A DNA stretch of 38,283 bases from SURF-13 sp041695325. Lineage in GTDB: Bacteria; Pseudomonadota; Gammaproteobacteria; SURF-13. The notes under the pieces were generated by a model. The model ran no database searches, was not told the origin of the DNA, and saw only the letters and a list, made by a program, of their open reading frames with translations. Within the stretch, counting starts at the first letter, position 1, and each line of letters opens with the position of its first letter. This document shows positions 9,121 through 17,044 of this stretch, piece by piece. Made by a program: the position numbers and the translations under genes. The stretch is from assembly GCA_041695325.1 (NCBI GenBank), contig JBGFRC010000038.1, positions 1 to 38,283 on the forward strand, in the 5' to 3' direction.

Positions 9121-9393
9121 AATCAAGCGTGTAAATTAGTCATCGAGGGTGTCAGCGAAGACGGCAAGAAATTCCGTCCCAGCGACTGGATCGAGCGCAT
9201 TTCCACTTCGCTCGCCACCTTCGGTCCGGATCATCGCCTGCATTATTCCAAGATCGCCCAGCCGCGCATCATCAACGGCGAGAAGTGCCTGGTGGTGGAC
9301 AAGAGTCTTACCGAGCAAGATCCGGCGGCGTATGAATACATCCTGAACTTCGTGCGTATGAACAAGCTGCGCGTGCATGAAGAGTGCGCCTGA
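9115..9393 (+). CDS. DUF3579-like small protein of unknown function
   Basis: A 92-aa soluble protein with no signal peptide or membrane segment. The block KKFRPSDWIERI followed by ASFGP-like TFGPDHRLHYS and the C-terminal YEYILNFVRMNKL resemble the proteobacterial DUF3579 family as I remember it; no function is known for that family. It stands alone between ppiD and convergent dksA. A TATAAT lies at 9016-9021 but without a good -35. Its start codon lies inside a CsrA-like motif and its 3' region is the GGA-loop hairpin array, so its mRNA would carry candidate CsrA sites at both ends. Confidence 0.75.
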   Translation: MSNQACKLVIEGVSEDGKKFRPSDWIERISTSLATFGPDHRLHYSKIAQPRIINGEKCLVVDKSLTEQDPAAYEYILNFVRMNKLRVHEECA

Positions 9394-9396
9394 AAA

Positions 9397-9427
9397 ACAG
9401 AGAAAAGAGGCAAGAGAAAGGATACAA
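9397..9427 (+). repeat. Half copy of a purine-rich palindromic repeat
   Basis: Positions 9397-9419 are identical over 23 bases to 28631-28653, the left arm of the palindrome between infB and rbfA. The copy continues into GATACAAG, resembling the palindrome's outer end. Both copies begin within four bases after a stop codon (9393 and 28628). The right arm is missing here. Confidence 0.7.
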
Positions 9428-9467
9428 GAAGTAGAAGTAAAGGCAAAACCAGCCCTTAGCGCATTTC

Positions 9468-9773
9468 CGGGAGCGAGGCCAAGCTTGGCTTGGCCCGCGA
9501 CGAGCAAAAGTCCATGGATGGACTTTTGCGTTATTAATTTGGCACAGGGATGTGCCAGCGGAAATGCAGACATTTGTCTGCATTTTTCGGGAGCGAGGCC
9601 AAGCTTGGCTTGGCCCGCGACGAGCAAAAGTCCATGGATGGACTTTTGCGTTATTAATTTGGCACAGGGATGTGCCAGCGGAAATGCAGACATTTGTCTG
9701 CATTTTCGGGAGCGAGGCCAAGCTTGGCTTGGCCCGCGACGAGCAAAAGTCCATGGATGGACTTTTGCGTTAT
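9468..9773 (+). repeat. Hairpin repeat element B: 120-bp tandem array, about 2.5 copies
   Basis: Units start near 9468, 9588 and 9707 (periods 120 and 119), almost identical. Each full unit has an 8-bp stem GGCCAAGC with loop TTG, a 10-bp stem GCAAAAGTCC with loop ATGGAT (first copy 9504-9529), a 6-bp stem TGGCAC with loop AGGGAT (first copy 9540-9557), and an 11-bp stem AAATGCAGACA with loop TT. The third unit stops after the ATGGAT hairpin, immediately before the dksA stop codon. The plus-strand RNA therefore carries five GGA-loop hairpins in the 3' region of the DUF3579 gene. No T-tract terminator and no ORF are apparent, and it is not a CRISPR. Confidence 0.9.
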
Positions 9774-10319
9774 TCAGGCCATCTGCTTTTCCCGGATTTC
9801 GTCCAGGGTTTTGCAGTCTATGCACTGGGTCGCGGTGGGGCGCGCCTCCAGCCGGCGGATGCCGATCTCCACGCCGCAGTCCTCGCAGTAGCCGTAGTCG
9901 CTTAACTCCAGCTTGAGCAGCGCCTCGTCTATCTTTTTGATCAGCTTGCGTTCGCGGTCGCGGGTGCGCAGCTCCATGGTGATCTCTTCTTCCTGGGTAG
10001 CGCGATCGTTGGGGTCGGGATAATTGGCCGCCTCGTCCTGCATGTGGTGCACGGTGCGATCCACCTCTTCCATGAGCCGCTTTTTCCAAGCCAGCAGGAT
10101 GCTGCGGAAATGCGCCACCTGTTTATCATTCATGTAAGGCTCGCCCTTCTTCTCCTTATAGGGCTTGAATCCCAGCAAGGTCGCCTGCGAACTGCCGGCC
10201 TTGGCTGCTGGTAGGAGGGGCGGCCTGACCTTAGGCCTGGACGCCGCGGTTTTGAGCCGCGGCTTGGCCTTAGGCTTAGGCTTGGGCTTGGTCTTTCTGG
10301 CAATCTTGACGGCAGGCAT
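9774..10319 (-). CDS. dksA: RNA polymerase-binding transcription factor DksA
   Basis: DksA enters the RNA polymerase secondary channel and works with ppGpp to control rRNA and amino-acid genes. The C-terminal 130 residues are close to E. coli DksA: coiled coil with tip acidic residues Asp102 and Asp105 (DPNDRA), zinc finger Cys145, Cys148, Cys166, Cys169, and the ending EIREKQMA. The 181-aa length includes an extra N-terminal tail of about 50 residues rich in Lys and Pro, whose role is unknown. ATG 10319 has an AGGAGAAA ribosome binding site; a shorter ATG at residue 63 (MNDKQV) lacks this. Its stop codon directly abuts the hairpin array. Confidence 0.96.
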   Translation of the reverse strand: MPAVKIARKTKPKPKPKAKPRLKTAASRPKVRPPLLPAAKAGSSQATLLGFKPYKEKKGEPYMNDKQVAHFRSILLAWKKRLMEEVDRTVHHMQDEAANYPDPNDRATQEEEITMELRTRDRERKLIKKIDEALLKLELSDYGYCEDCGVEIGIRRLEARPTATQCIDCKTLDEIREKQMA

Positions 10320-10364
10320 CTAAACTTTCTCCTACAACTTTAAATCGGGCAACAAAGCCTACAA

Positions 10365-10393
10365 TATATACTAGAAATGGGGTAGCACCGCAA
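10365..10393 (-). promoter_or_regulatory. Candidate sigma-70 promoter for dksA
   Basis: On the minus strand TTGCGG (10388-10393) and TATATA (10365-10370) are spaced by 17 bases. The leader would be about 40 bases. A TACAAT at 10360-10365 on the plus strand could serve the divergent cbbY, so the two promoters may overlap. Confidence 0.5.
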
Positions 10394-10424
10394 TGGATTT
10401 CAATAGAGAGGGATACCTTCAGGC

Positions 10425-11210
10425 ATGGCACAGCTCAGAGCCTTGATTTTTGACGTGGACGGCACGCTGGCCGACACCGAGCGCGACGGCCATCGCGTGG
10501 CCTTCAATCGCGCCTTTGCCGAGGCGGGGCTGGACTGGGAGTGGGACGTGGCGCTGTACGGCAAGCTGCTGGTCATCACCGGCGGCAAGGAGCGCATCCG
10601 CCACTATCTGGATTGCTACCACCCGGAGTTCCGCCGTCGCCCGCAGCTGCAGGAATTCATTGCCGCGCTGCATCAGGCCAAGACGCGTCACTATACCATG
10701 CTCATGGCCAGCGGAGGGGTGCCGCTACGCACCGGGGTGCGGCGCCTGCTCACCGAGGCGCGCGCGGCGGGGTTGCGGCTTGCCATTGCCACCACCACCA
10801 CACCGGAAAACGTGAGCGCGCTGCTGGAAAATGTCTCGCCGCCGGTGCCGCTGTCCTGGTTCGAGGTGATCGCCGCGGGCGACGTGGTGGACGCCAAAAA
10901 GCCCGCGCCGGATATTTACCACTACGTGCTGCAATGCTTGGGTCTCGCCCCGGAGCAATGCCTCGCCTTCGAGGATTCCGAGAACGGCGTGCGCGCCGCG
11001 CGCAGCGCGGGGCTCACTACGTTGATTACCACCAACGACTACACCCACGATCACGATTTTGACGGCGCCCGCCTGGTGCTTACGCATCTGGGCGAGCCGG
11101 ATCAGCCGTTTGACCTGCTGCAAGGCGAACTCCCCGCGGCGCATCAGCGTTACGTGGATGCGGGCCTGCTGCACGCGCTGCCGTCCCGCGCCAGCAAGGC
11201 CGCGCCATAG
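10425..11210 (+). CDS. cbbY: CbbY-type HAD phosphatase
   Basis: The 261-aa protein has HAD motif I FDVDGTLADTE (nucleophile Asp10, general acid Asp12), a helical cap, motif II in AIATTTTPENV, the motif III Lys in DAKKPAPDIY and motif IV FEDSENG. The block WDVALYGKLLVITGGKERI is characteristic of CbbY, which removes the 1-phosphate from xylulose-1,5-bisphosphate, a misfire inhibitor of RuBisCO. A broader sugar-phosphate phosphatase cannot be excluded. It overlaps the convergent kinase gene by 61 bp at the 3' end. The pairing with a ribulokinase-like gene suggests pentose-phosphate repair in a Calvin-cycle organism. Confidence 0.85.
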   Translation: MAQLRALIFDVDGTLADTERDGHRVAFNRAFAEAGLDWEWDVALYGKLLVITGGKERIRHYLDCYHPEFRRRPQLQEFIAALHQAKTRHYTMLMASGGVPLRTGVRRLLTEARAAGLRLAIATTTTPENVSALLENVSPPVPLSWFEVIAAGDVVDAKKPAPDIYHYVLQCLGLAPEQCLAFEDSENGVRAARSAGLTTLITTNDYTHDHDFDGARLVLTHLGEPDQPFDLLQGELPAAHQRYVDAGLLHALPSRASKAAP

Positions 11211-12442
11211 GCGGCTTCATCCTGCTCAGGGGTAAGCAGTGGCGCGCGCAGCAGGCGTGCACGTATTTTAGCCCATGCTTCGTTTTTCGCCCCGCCGCCC
11301 ACGCTGCGTATGGAAACGGGGTAGGGCGCGCCGAGCTCGGCCAGCCGTTGGTAGGCCTGTTGTTCGATGCGCGCCATGCCCTCCAGCATGCCTTGGAAAA
11401 ACAGCGCGTCATCGGACGGGCGCGGCGCCAGCCTGGGGATAAGATTTGGATCGTTGACGGGAAAGCGCTCGCCGGGGACAAGCAGCGGGTAGTAATCGAG
11501 CCCGGTCGGGTGATCGGGCTGCAAGCGCGATGTCAGCGCCGCCATTTGTTCATGGCTGAAATAATGTTGCAGCACCGCGCCGCCGCTGTTGGAGCCCGCG
11601 CCCGCGAGCCAAAGCCTGCCGAGCCGGTGGCTGTACACGCCGTACCGGGGTGTGAACACGGGTTGTTCCGCCAGCACCTTCATCACCAGGGTCGAGCCGA
11701 GCGAGGTGACCGCTTCTCCCGGCACTCGCGCGCCGGTGGCGATAAAGGCCGCAGTGCTGTCGGTGGTGCCGGCCCGGATGCGCGCGCCGGGCGCGAGGCC
11801 GAATTCGGCGCATATTTCCGCACTGACCTCACCGATATCCGCGCCGGGTTCAACCACGTGGGGCAACAGCTCGCGCCGTATGCCGAGCCGATCCAGCCAG
11901 TCCGGCCAGCGCCGTGCAATTACGTCATAACCCAATTTCAGACAATTGTGCTCATCGCTGATCCCTAAGCGCGCGCCGAGCTTGAAGGCGAGCCAGGAGG
12001 CGGGAGGCAGGGCATAACGCGCGCGCAGGCCGAGCTTGGGCTGCAGGTGCATCAGTTTGGCGAGCGCGCTGCTCCTGCCGTGCGCGCCACTTTGCGGCGG
12101 CGCGACTTCATCAATATAGTCGGCCTCGCACACGCTGCGCGCGTCGTTGTACATGAGCGCGGGTGCGAGCGGCGCGCCGTAGGCGTTGCACATGAGCAGG
12201 GTGCCGGAGGTGCCGTCCACGGCGAGCGCGGCGACGTCGCGCAGGGAGATGTGTTGCGCCAGCGCGTGTAGCGCGGCGCTGAGCGCCCGCCACCACCACC
12301 TCGGGTCTTGTTCCACGCGCGACCCCTCGCGCTCCGGCGCGGGCAGGGGGTGTTCTGCCTGCGCGGCAATTTCGCCTGTCTCGGTGATGGCCAGGGCGCG
12401 GCAGCCGGAGGTGCCGAGGTCTATACCCAGGTACAATGACAA
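11150..12442 (-). CDS. FGGY-family carbohydrate kinase, D-ribulose kinase-like
   Basis: The N-terminus LGIDLGTSGCRA (Asp8), VDGTSGT (about 76-81), catalytic GTTDSTAAF (Asp228) and C-terminal GGGAKN identify an FGGY sugar kinase. At about 430 aa it is shorter than classical xylulokinases (480-500) and fits the cyanobacterial/plant class typified by Synechococcus SePSK and Arabidopsis XK-1, which prefer D-ribulose; recurring segments such as SLGSTLVMK and GVYSH support this from memory. No ATG is available: TTG at 12442 (nine bases after the queF stop) or 12436 is inferred. The frame runs open upstream only by overlapping queF. The C-terminus overlaps cbbY antisense by 61 bp. Confidence 0.82.
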   Translation of the reverse strand: MSLYLGIDLGTSGCRALAITETGEIAAQAEHPLPAPEREGSRVEQDPRWWWRALSAALHALAQHISLRDVAALAVDGTSGTLLMCNAYGAPLAPALMYNDARSVCEADYIDEVAPPQSGAHGRSSALAKLMHLQPKLGLRARYALPPASWLAFKLGARLGISDEHNCLKLGYDVIARRWPDWLDRLGIRRELLPHVVEPGADIGEVSAEICAEFGLAPGARIRAGTTDSTAAFIATGARVPGEAVTSLGSTLVMKVLAEQPVFTPRYGVYSHRLGRLWLAGAGSNSGGAVLQHYFSHEQMAALTSRLQPDHPTGLDYYPLLVPGERFPVNDPNLIPRLAPRPSDDALFFQGMLEGMARIEQQAYQRLAELGAPYPVSIRSVGGGAKNEAWAKIRARLLRAPLLTPEQDEAAYGAALLARDGSACSRPAST

Positions 12443-12450
12443 GTGGTGAG

Positions 12451-12840
12451 TCAGGGCAGGGTGACGGGCGCGGGCGGCCGCCAGGCGGGATGGCGGTGTT
12501 CGGCGATGACCGTGGTATAAATCCCGCCGCGCACGTTGAACTCGGCGGTCAGGCGCATGAAGCGCGGCGCGCAGGCCTTGGCCATGTCCTCCAGTATCCG
12601 GTTGGTCACCGCCTCGTGAAACGCCCCTTCGTTGCGGTAGCTCCAGACGTAGAGTTTCAAGGATTTCAGCTCGATGCAAAGCGCGTCGGGCACGTATTCG
12701 ATATGCAGGGTGGCGAAATCGGGCTGGCCGGTCTTGGGGCATAAACAGGTAAACTCCGGAACGCGCATGCGGATGGTATAATCGCGTTCAGGCATGGGGT
12801 TGGGAAAGGTTTCCAGTTGTTTGCCGGGCTGAGTAGGCAT
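12451..12840 (-). CDS. queF: NADPH-dependent 7-cyano-7-deazaguanine reductase, short type
   Basis: QueF reduces preQ0 to preQ1 in synthesis of the tRNA nucleoside queuosine. The 129-aa protein is the single-domain (YkvM-like) form. It has the catalytic Cys34 in CLCPKTGQPDF with the acid Asp41 seven residues later, and the QueF motif ELKSLKLY. The C-terminal FNVRGGIYT also fits. It is transcribed away from smc and is followed after eight bases by the ribulokinase-like gene, probably in one transcript without an obvious functional link. Confidence 0.94.
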   Translation of the reverse strand: MPTQPGKQLETFPNPMPERDYTIRMRVPEFTCLCPKTGQPDFATLHIEYVPDALCIELKSLKLYVWSYRNEGAFHEAVTNRILEDMAKACAPRFMRLTAEFNVRGGIYTTVIAEHRHPAWRPPAPVTLP

Positions 12841-12896
12841 GGACGGACTCGTAGCAGTGGTTGTAGTACATCATAACTGAGTAAGTTAAGGTTTTC

Positions 12897-15800
12897 ATGC
12901 GGCTTTCCAAGATCAAACTGTCCGGGTTCAAATCCTTTGTGGATCCCACCGTGCTGCACCTGCCGAGCGACCTGGCGGGCGTGGTCGGCCCGAACGGCTG
13001 CGGCAAGTCCAACGTGATAGACGCGGTGCGCTGGGTGATGGGCGAAATTTCCGCCAAGAGCCTGCGCGGCGATTCCATGACCGACGTGATTTTCAACGGC
13101 TGCGGCACGCGCAAGCCGGTGGGCCAGGCGATGGTGGAGATCGTGTTCGACAACGGCGACCACAGCCTGGGCGGACAGTACGCCGCCTACAGCGAAATCG
13201 CCATCAAGCGCGAAGTGAGCCGCGACGGGCAGTCGCACTATTATCTGAACGGCGCGCGCTGCCGGCGCCGCGACGTGATAGACGTGTTCCTCGGCACCGG
13301 CCTGGGGCCGCACAGCTACGCCATCATCGAGCAGGGCATGATCTCGCGCCTGATCGAGGCCAAGCCGGAAGACCTGCGCATTTTTCTGGAAGAGGCCGCG
13401 GGCATTTCCAAATACAAGGAGCGGCGGCGCGAGACCGAGACGCGCATCGCGCACACGCGCGAGAATCTGGCGCGCCTCAATGACGTGCGCGGCGAAATCG
13501 AGAAACAGTTGGATCGCTTGCAGCGCCAGTCCTCCGCCGCGCAGCGCTATCAGCGCCTCAAGGAAGAAGAACGGCGTCTGAAGGCGGAACTGCTGGCCTT
13601 GCGCCTGCGTGATCTGCAAAACGAGGGCGCACAGCAAGGCTGCGCCATCGGCGCGCAGGAAACAGAGCTGGAGGCGGCGCTCGCCAAGCAGCGCGAGATC
13701 GAGGCCCGAATCGAAAAACTGCGCGCGCAACAGGACGACGTCACGGCGCACTTCAACGGCGTGCAGGCGCAGTTTTACAACGTGGGCGCGGAGATCGCGC
13801 GCGTCGAGCAGGCCATACAGCACACCAGGGAGCGGCGCGAGCAGATGAGCCGCGATCGGGAGCAGGCCGAGCGCGCCTTGCAGGAAACCGGCGCGCACCT
13901 GGAAGCGGACCGCAGCCGCATCGCCCAATTCAACGCTGAACTGACGCAAATTGAGCCGGCGCTGCGCGACGGCGCGGGAAAGCGGCAAAGCGCGGATGCG
14001 CGCTTGAGCCAGGCCGAGCAGGCGATGCGGCAATGGCAGGACCAATGGGAGGCGCATCAGGCCCGGCGCGCGGCGCTGGGCCAAGCCGAGCAAGTCGAGC
14101 GCACGCGCCTGGAACATCTGCAGCAGCAGCGCGCGCAACTGCAACAGCGCTTGGAACGCCTGCAGGCGGAACGCGAGACGCTGCCGCCTGATGTCCTTGA
14201 GCAGGATATTCAACTGCTGGACGGCGAGCACGCCGAGCAGCAACGCCGGTTGCAACGGTTGCAGGAGGAGGCCATGCAGTTGCAGACGCGCATCATGGAG
14301 TTGCGCGAAACCATCGCGCGCGACGGCGCCCGGTTACAGGAGCAGCGCGCCGAGCTCACGCAGCGCCGCGCCGAGCTGACCTCGCTTGAGCGATTGCAGC
14401 AGGCGGCCTTGGGCAAGGGTGACGCCGGTGTGGCGGCATGGCTCATGCAGCAAGGTTTGCAGGATGCGCCGCGTCTGGCCGAAGGATTGGAGGTGGAATC
14501 CGGCTGGGAAGAGGCGGTGGAGGCAGCGTTGCATTTTTATCTGGGCGCGGCGTGCGTGCACGGCTTACAGAGCGTCACGGACGCACTGACACAGGCCCCG
14601 GCCTCCCTGGCCTTTCTGGATATGAATGCGCAGGCGCGCATTGCCGCGCGCGAAGTTGCGTCCACGCTGCTGGATAAGGTGCGCGCCGCCCCGGCGCGCC
14701 TCGACGCGCTGCTCGGTCACGTGTACGCGGCGGAGTCGCTGAGCGAGGCGCTGGCGCTGGCGCCGCGCTTGCAGACGCACGAGTCGGTGATCACGCGCGA
14801 CGGCGTATGGCTGGGCCGCGGCTGGCTGCGCGTGGCGCGCGAAGAAGACGCCGGCGCCGGCGTGTTGTGGCGTGAGCACGAGCTTAAGCAACTGGCGCCG
14901 GAGGTGCAGCGCCGCGGCGGCGAGATCGCCGCCGCGCAGCAGCAACTGGAGGCGGCGCAGGCGGAGCTTGCGCAACTGGAGCGAAGCCGCGAGGCGATGC
15001 AAGAAAAATTGCAAGAAGCGCATCACGCCCACAGCGACGTGCAGGCGCAATTGCGCGGCAAGCAAGCGCATCTCGCGCAGGTGCGCACGCGTCATGAGCA
15101 GATACAAGCCGAAATCGAGGAGCTGCACGCGCAGTCCGCTGCGGTGCTGGACGACGTGCACAAGGCGCAGCGCCGCTTGCACGAGGCTGAAACCGACGCC
15201 CCCCCGCTGGCGCAGCAGGGCGCGGAGCTTGCGCGCGACCGCGACGCGCTGACTTCAGCCTTGGAGCAGGCGCGCCAGGCGGCGCGCGCCGCGCACGACG
15301 AGGCGCACCAACTGGCGTTGCGCGAGCAGTCGTTGCGCGCGCGCTTAAGCGCTGCGGGGCAAAACGTGGAGCGCATGCAGCAGCAATTACAGCAGCTGGA
15401 GGCGCGGAGGCGCGAGCTGCAGCGCAGCCTGGCCGAGGGCGAAGCGCCGCTGGCGGCGTTGCAGGCGGAATTACAGGAGGGTTTGAGCCGGCGCGCGCAA
15501 GCGGAGAATGAGCTTGCGCGCGCGCAACTGGAGGAACATGACCAGAGCGTGCGCGGCGCGGAACAGGAGCGGCATCGCGCGGAGCAGGCGGCGCAGGAGC
15601 ATCGCGCGCTGCTGGAGAGTCTGCGCCTGAAGGCGCAGGAGCTTACAGTGCGCGCGCAGGGCCTGCGGGAGCAGATTCGCGAGGCGGGCCATGAGCCGGA
15701 GACCCTGTTGCAAGAGCTGGACAGCGAGGCGAACGAAGCTGAACGTCAGGCTGATCTGGACGGCGTGGCGCAAAAGATACAGCGCCTGGGGCCGATTAAT

Positions 15801-16400
15801 CTTGCGGCGATTGATGAATTCAACGAGCAGTCCGAGCGCAAGAAATATCTCGACGCCCAGTTCACGGATTTGAACGAGGCGCTTACCACCCTGGAAGAAG
15901 CGATCCGCAAGATAGACCGCGAGACGCGCGAGCGTTTCAAGGCGACCTACGACAAGGTTAACGACGGCTTCAAGACCCTGTTCCCGCGCCTGTTCGGCGG
16001 CGGCCAGGCTTATCTGGAGATGACCGGCGACGATTTGCTCAACACCGGCGTCACGGTGATGGCGCGCCCGCCGGGCAAGCGCAACAGCACCATTCATCTG
16101 CTGTCCGGCGGCGAAAAGGCGTTGACCACCGTGGCGCTGATCTTTTCCATTTTCGAGCTCAATCCTGCCCCGTTTTGTATGCTGGATGAGGTGGACGCGC
16201 CGCTGGACGAGGCCAACGTCGGGCGCTTTTGCGAGCTGGTGAATGAAATGTCGCAGCGTATACAATTCATCATTGTCACCCACAACAAGGTGACGATGGA
16301 AATGGTGAACCAGTTGATCGGCGTCACCATGCAGGAAGCGGGCGTATCGCGTTTGGTAGCGGTGGACGTGGATGAGGCGGTGCAGTTGGCGGCCATGTAA
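12897..16400 (+). CDS. smc: Chromosome partition protein Smc
   Basis: Smc forms a ring-shaped ATPase with ScpA and ScpB that organises and segregates the chromosome. The 1167-aa product has Walker A GPNGCGKSN (31-39), a long Gln/Glu/Ala/Arg-rich coiled coil, a hinge domain near residues 505-660, a second coiled coil, and the C-terminal signature LSGGEKALT with Walker B FCMLDEVDAPLDE. ATG at 12897 has TAAGG six bases upstream. Presence of Smc instead of MukB argues against an enteric lineage. The smc-zipA-ligA order is the one known from Pseudomonas and relatives. Confidence 0.97.
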   Translation: MRLSKIKLSGFKSFVDPTVLHLPSDLAGVVGPNGCGKSNVIDAVRWVMGEISAKSLRGDSMTDVIFNGCGTRKPVGQAMVEIVFDNGDHSLGGQYAAYSEIAIKREVSRDGQSHYYLNGARCRRRDVIDVFLGTGLGPHSYAIIEQGMISRLIEAKPEDLRIFLEEAAGISKYKERRRETETRIAHTRENLARLNDVRGEIEKQLDRLQRQSSAAQRYQRLKEEERRLKAELLALRLRDLQNEGAQQGCAIGAQETELEAALAKQREIEARIEKLRAQQDDVTAHFNGVQAQFYNVGAEIARVEQAIQHTRERREQMSRDREQAERALQETGAHLEADRSRIAQFNAELTQIEPALRDGAGKRQSADARLSQAEQAMRQWQDQWEAHQARRAALGQAEQVERTRLEHLQQQRAQLQQRLERLQAERETLPPDVLEQDIQLLDGEHAEQQRRLQRLQEEAMQLQTRIMELRETIARDGARLQEQRAELTQRRAELTSLERLQQAALGKGDAGVAAWLMQQGLQDAPRLAEGLEVESGWEEAVEAALHFYLGAACVHGLQSVTDALTQAPASLAFLDMNAQARIAAREVASTLLDKVRAAPARLDALLGHVYAAESLSEALALAPRLQTHESVITRDGVWLGRGWLRVAREEDAGAGVLWREHELKQLAPEVQRRGGEIAAAQQQLEAAQAELAQLERSREAMQEKLQEAHHAHSDVQAQLRGKQAHLAQVRTRHEQIQAEIEELHAQSAAVLDDVHKAQRRLHEAETDAPPLAQQGAELARDRDALTSALEQARQAARAAHDEAHQLALREQSLRARLSAAGQNVERMQQQLQQLEARRRELQRSLAEGEAPLAALQAELQEGLSRRAQAENELARAQLEEHDQSVRGAEQERHRAEQAAQEHRALLESLRLKAQELTVRAQGLREQIREAGHEPETLLQELDSEANEAERQADLDGVAQKIQRLGPINLAAIDEFNEQSERKKYLDAQFTDLNEALTTLEEAIRKIDRETRERFKATYDKVNDGFKTLFPRLFGGGQAYLEMTGDDLLNTGVTVMARPPGKRNSTIHLLSGGEKALTTVALIFSIFELNPAPFCMLDEVDAPLDEANVGRFCELVNEMSQRIQFIIVTHNKVTMEMVNQLIGVTMQEAGVSRLVAVDVDEAVQLAAM

Positions 16401-16426
16401 TCTTTGACTTCGCTCCGTATCGTCCG

Positions 16427-17044
16427 ATGGAACTGCGCGTAATATTGATAGTGGCCGGCGCGTTGCTCATCCTCGCCTTATACCTGTGGGAGAAATACAG
16501 GCGCACCCCCGCAAGGCAAATTCCCTCCGTTCCGGAGCGGCAGCCCGGCCAATCTCCGCCCGCCAAACCGCAGACATCTCCGACGGAGGCGCCGCAGGAG
16601 GTCATCACACTGCACGTCATCAGCCGGAAGGATCTGACCGGGCCGGATATCATCGCCTCGCTGAAGGCCGTGGACATGCAGTTCGGAGCGATGCGCATTT
16701 TCCATCGCCATCAGCCGGAGCAGGCCTCGCCTGCCTGCGCAGACAGGCGGCCCGTATTCAGTCTGGCCAATATGGTCGAGCCGGGTTATATACCCGCTGA
16801 TGAAGGCATCGAAAATTTTTCCACCCGCGGTCTGGCGCTGTTCATGCCGCTGCCCAACATACAGGACGGCATGACGGCGTTTGAGGACATGCTCGCCGCC
16901 GCGCGCCAGTTGGCCGAGACGCTGGGCGCGGAGGTGTGCGACGAGCGGCGCAACATTCTCACCCTGCAGGCGCTGGAGCACACGCGCGAGCGCATCCGCG
17001 AGTGGCAGCGTCTGCAACTATTGGCGCAGGCGCAACGTTCATAG
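16427..17044 (+). CDS. zipA: Cell division protein ZipA
   Basis: ZipA tethers FtsZ to the inner membrane at the division site. The 205-aa protein has an N-terminal membrane segment (about 5-20, VILIVAGALLILALYLW), a Pro/Gln-rich linker (about 27-58) and the C-terminal FtsZ-binding domain (about 60-195, with LHVISR and FSLANMVEPG). It is much shorter than E. coli ZipA (328 aa) because the linker is reduced, which is common outside enterics. Its TAG stop shares one base with the GTG start of ligA, indicating translational coupling. Confidence 0.92.
   Translation: MELRVILIVAGALLILALYLWEKYRRTPARQIPSVPERQPGQSPPAKPQTSPTEAPQEVITLHVISRKDLTGPDIIASLKAVDMQFGAMRIFHRHQPEQASPACADRRPVFSLANMVEPGYIPADEGIENFSTRGLALFMPLPNIQDGMTAFEDMLAAARQLAETLGAEVCDERRNILTLQALEHTRERIREWQRLQLLAQAQRS

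Noticed and set aside
9468..9773. CRISPR array
   Set aside because: Repeats are 120 bp with no unique spacers; each unit is a set of hairpins and neighbouring units are nearly identical throughout.
9377..9916. Repetitive proteins encoded across the hairpin array, on either strand
   Set aside because: These open frames only reflect the tandem repeat and run into dksA in the wrong frame or strand; no start signals or family features.
12443..12742. N-terminal extension of the ribulokinase-like protein to 530 aa
   Set aside because: The extra 100 residues are queF read in another frame; the family begins at the LGIDLGTSG motif.
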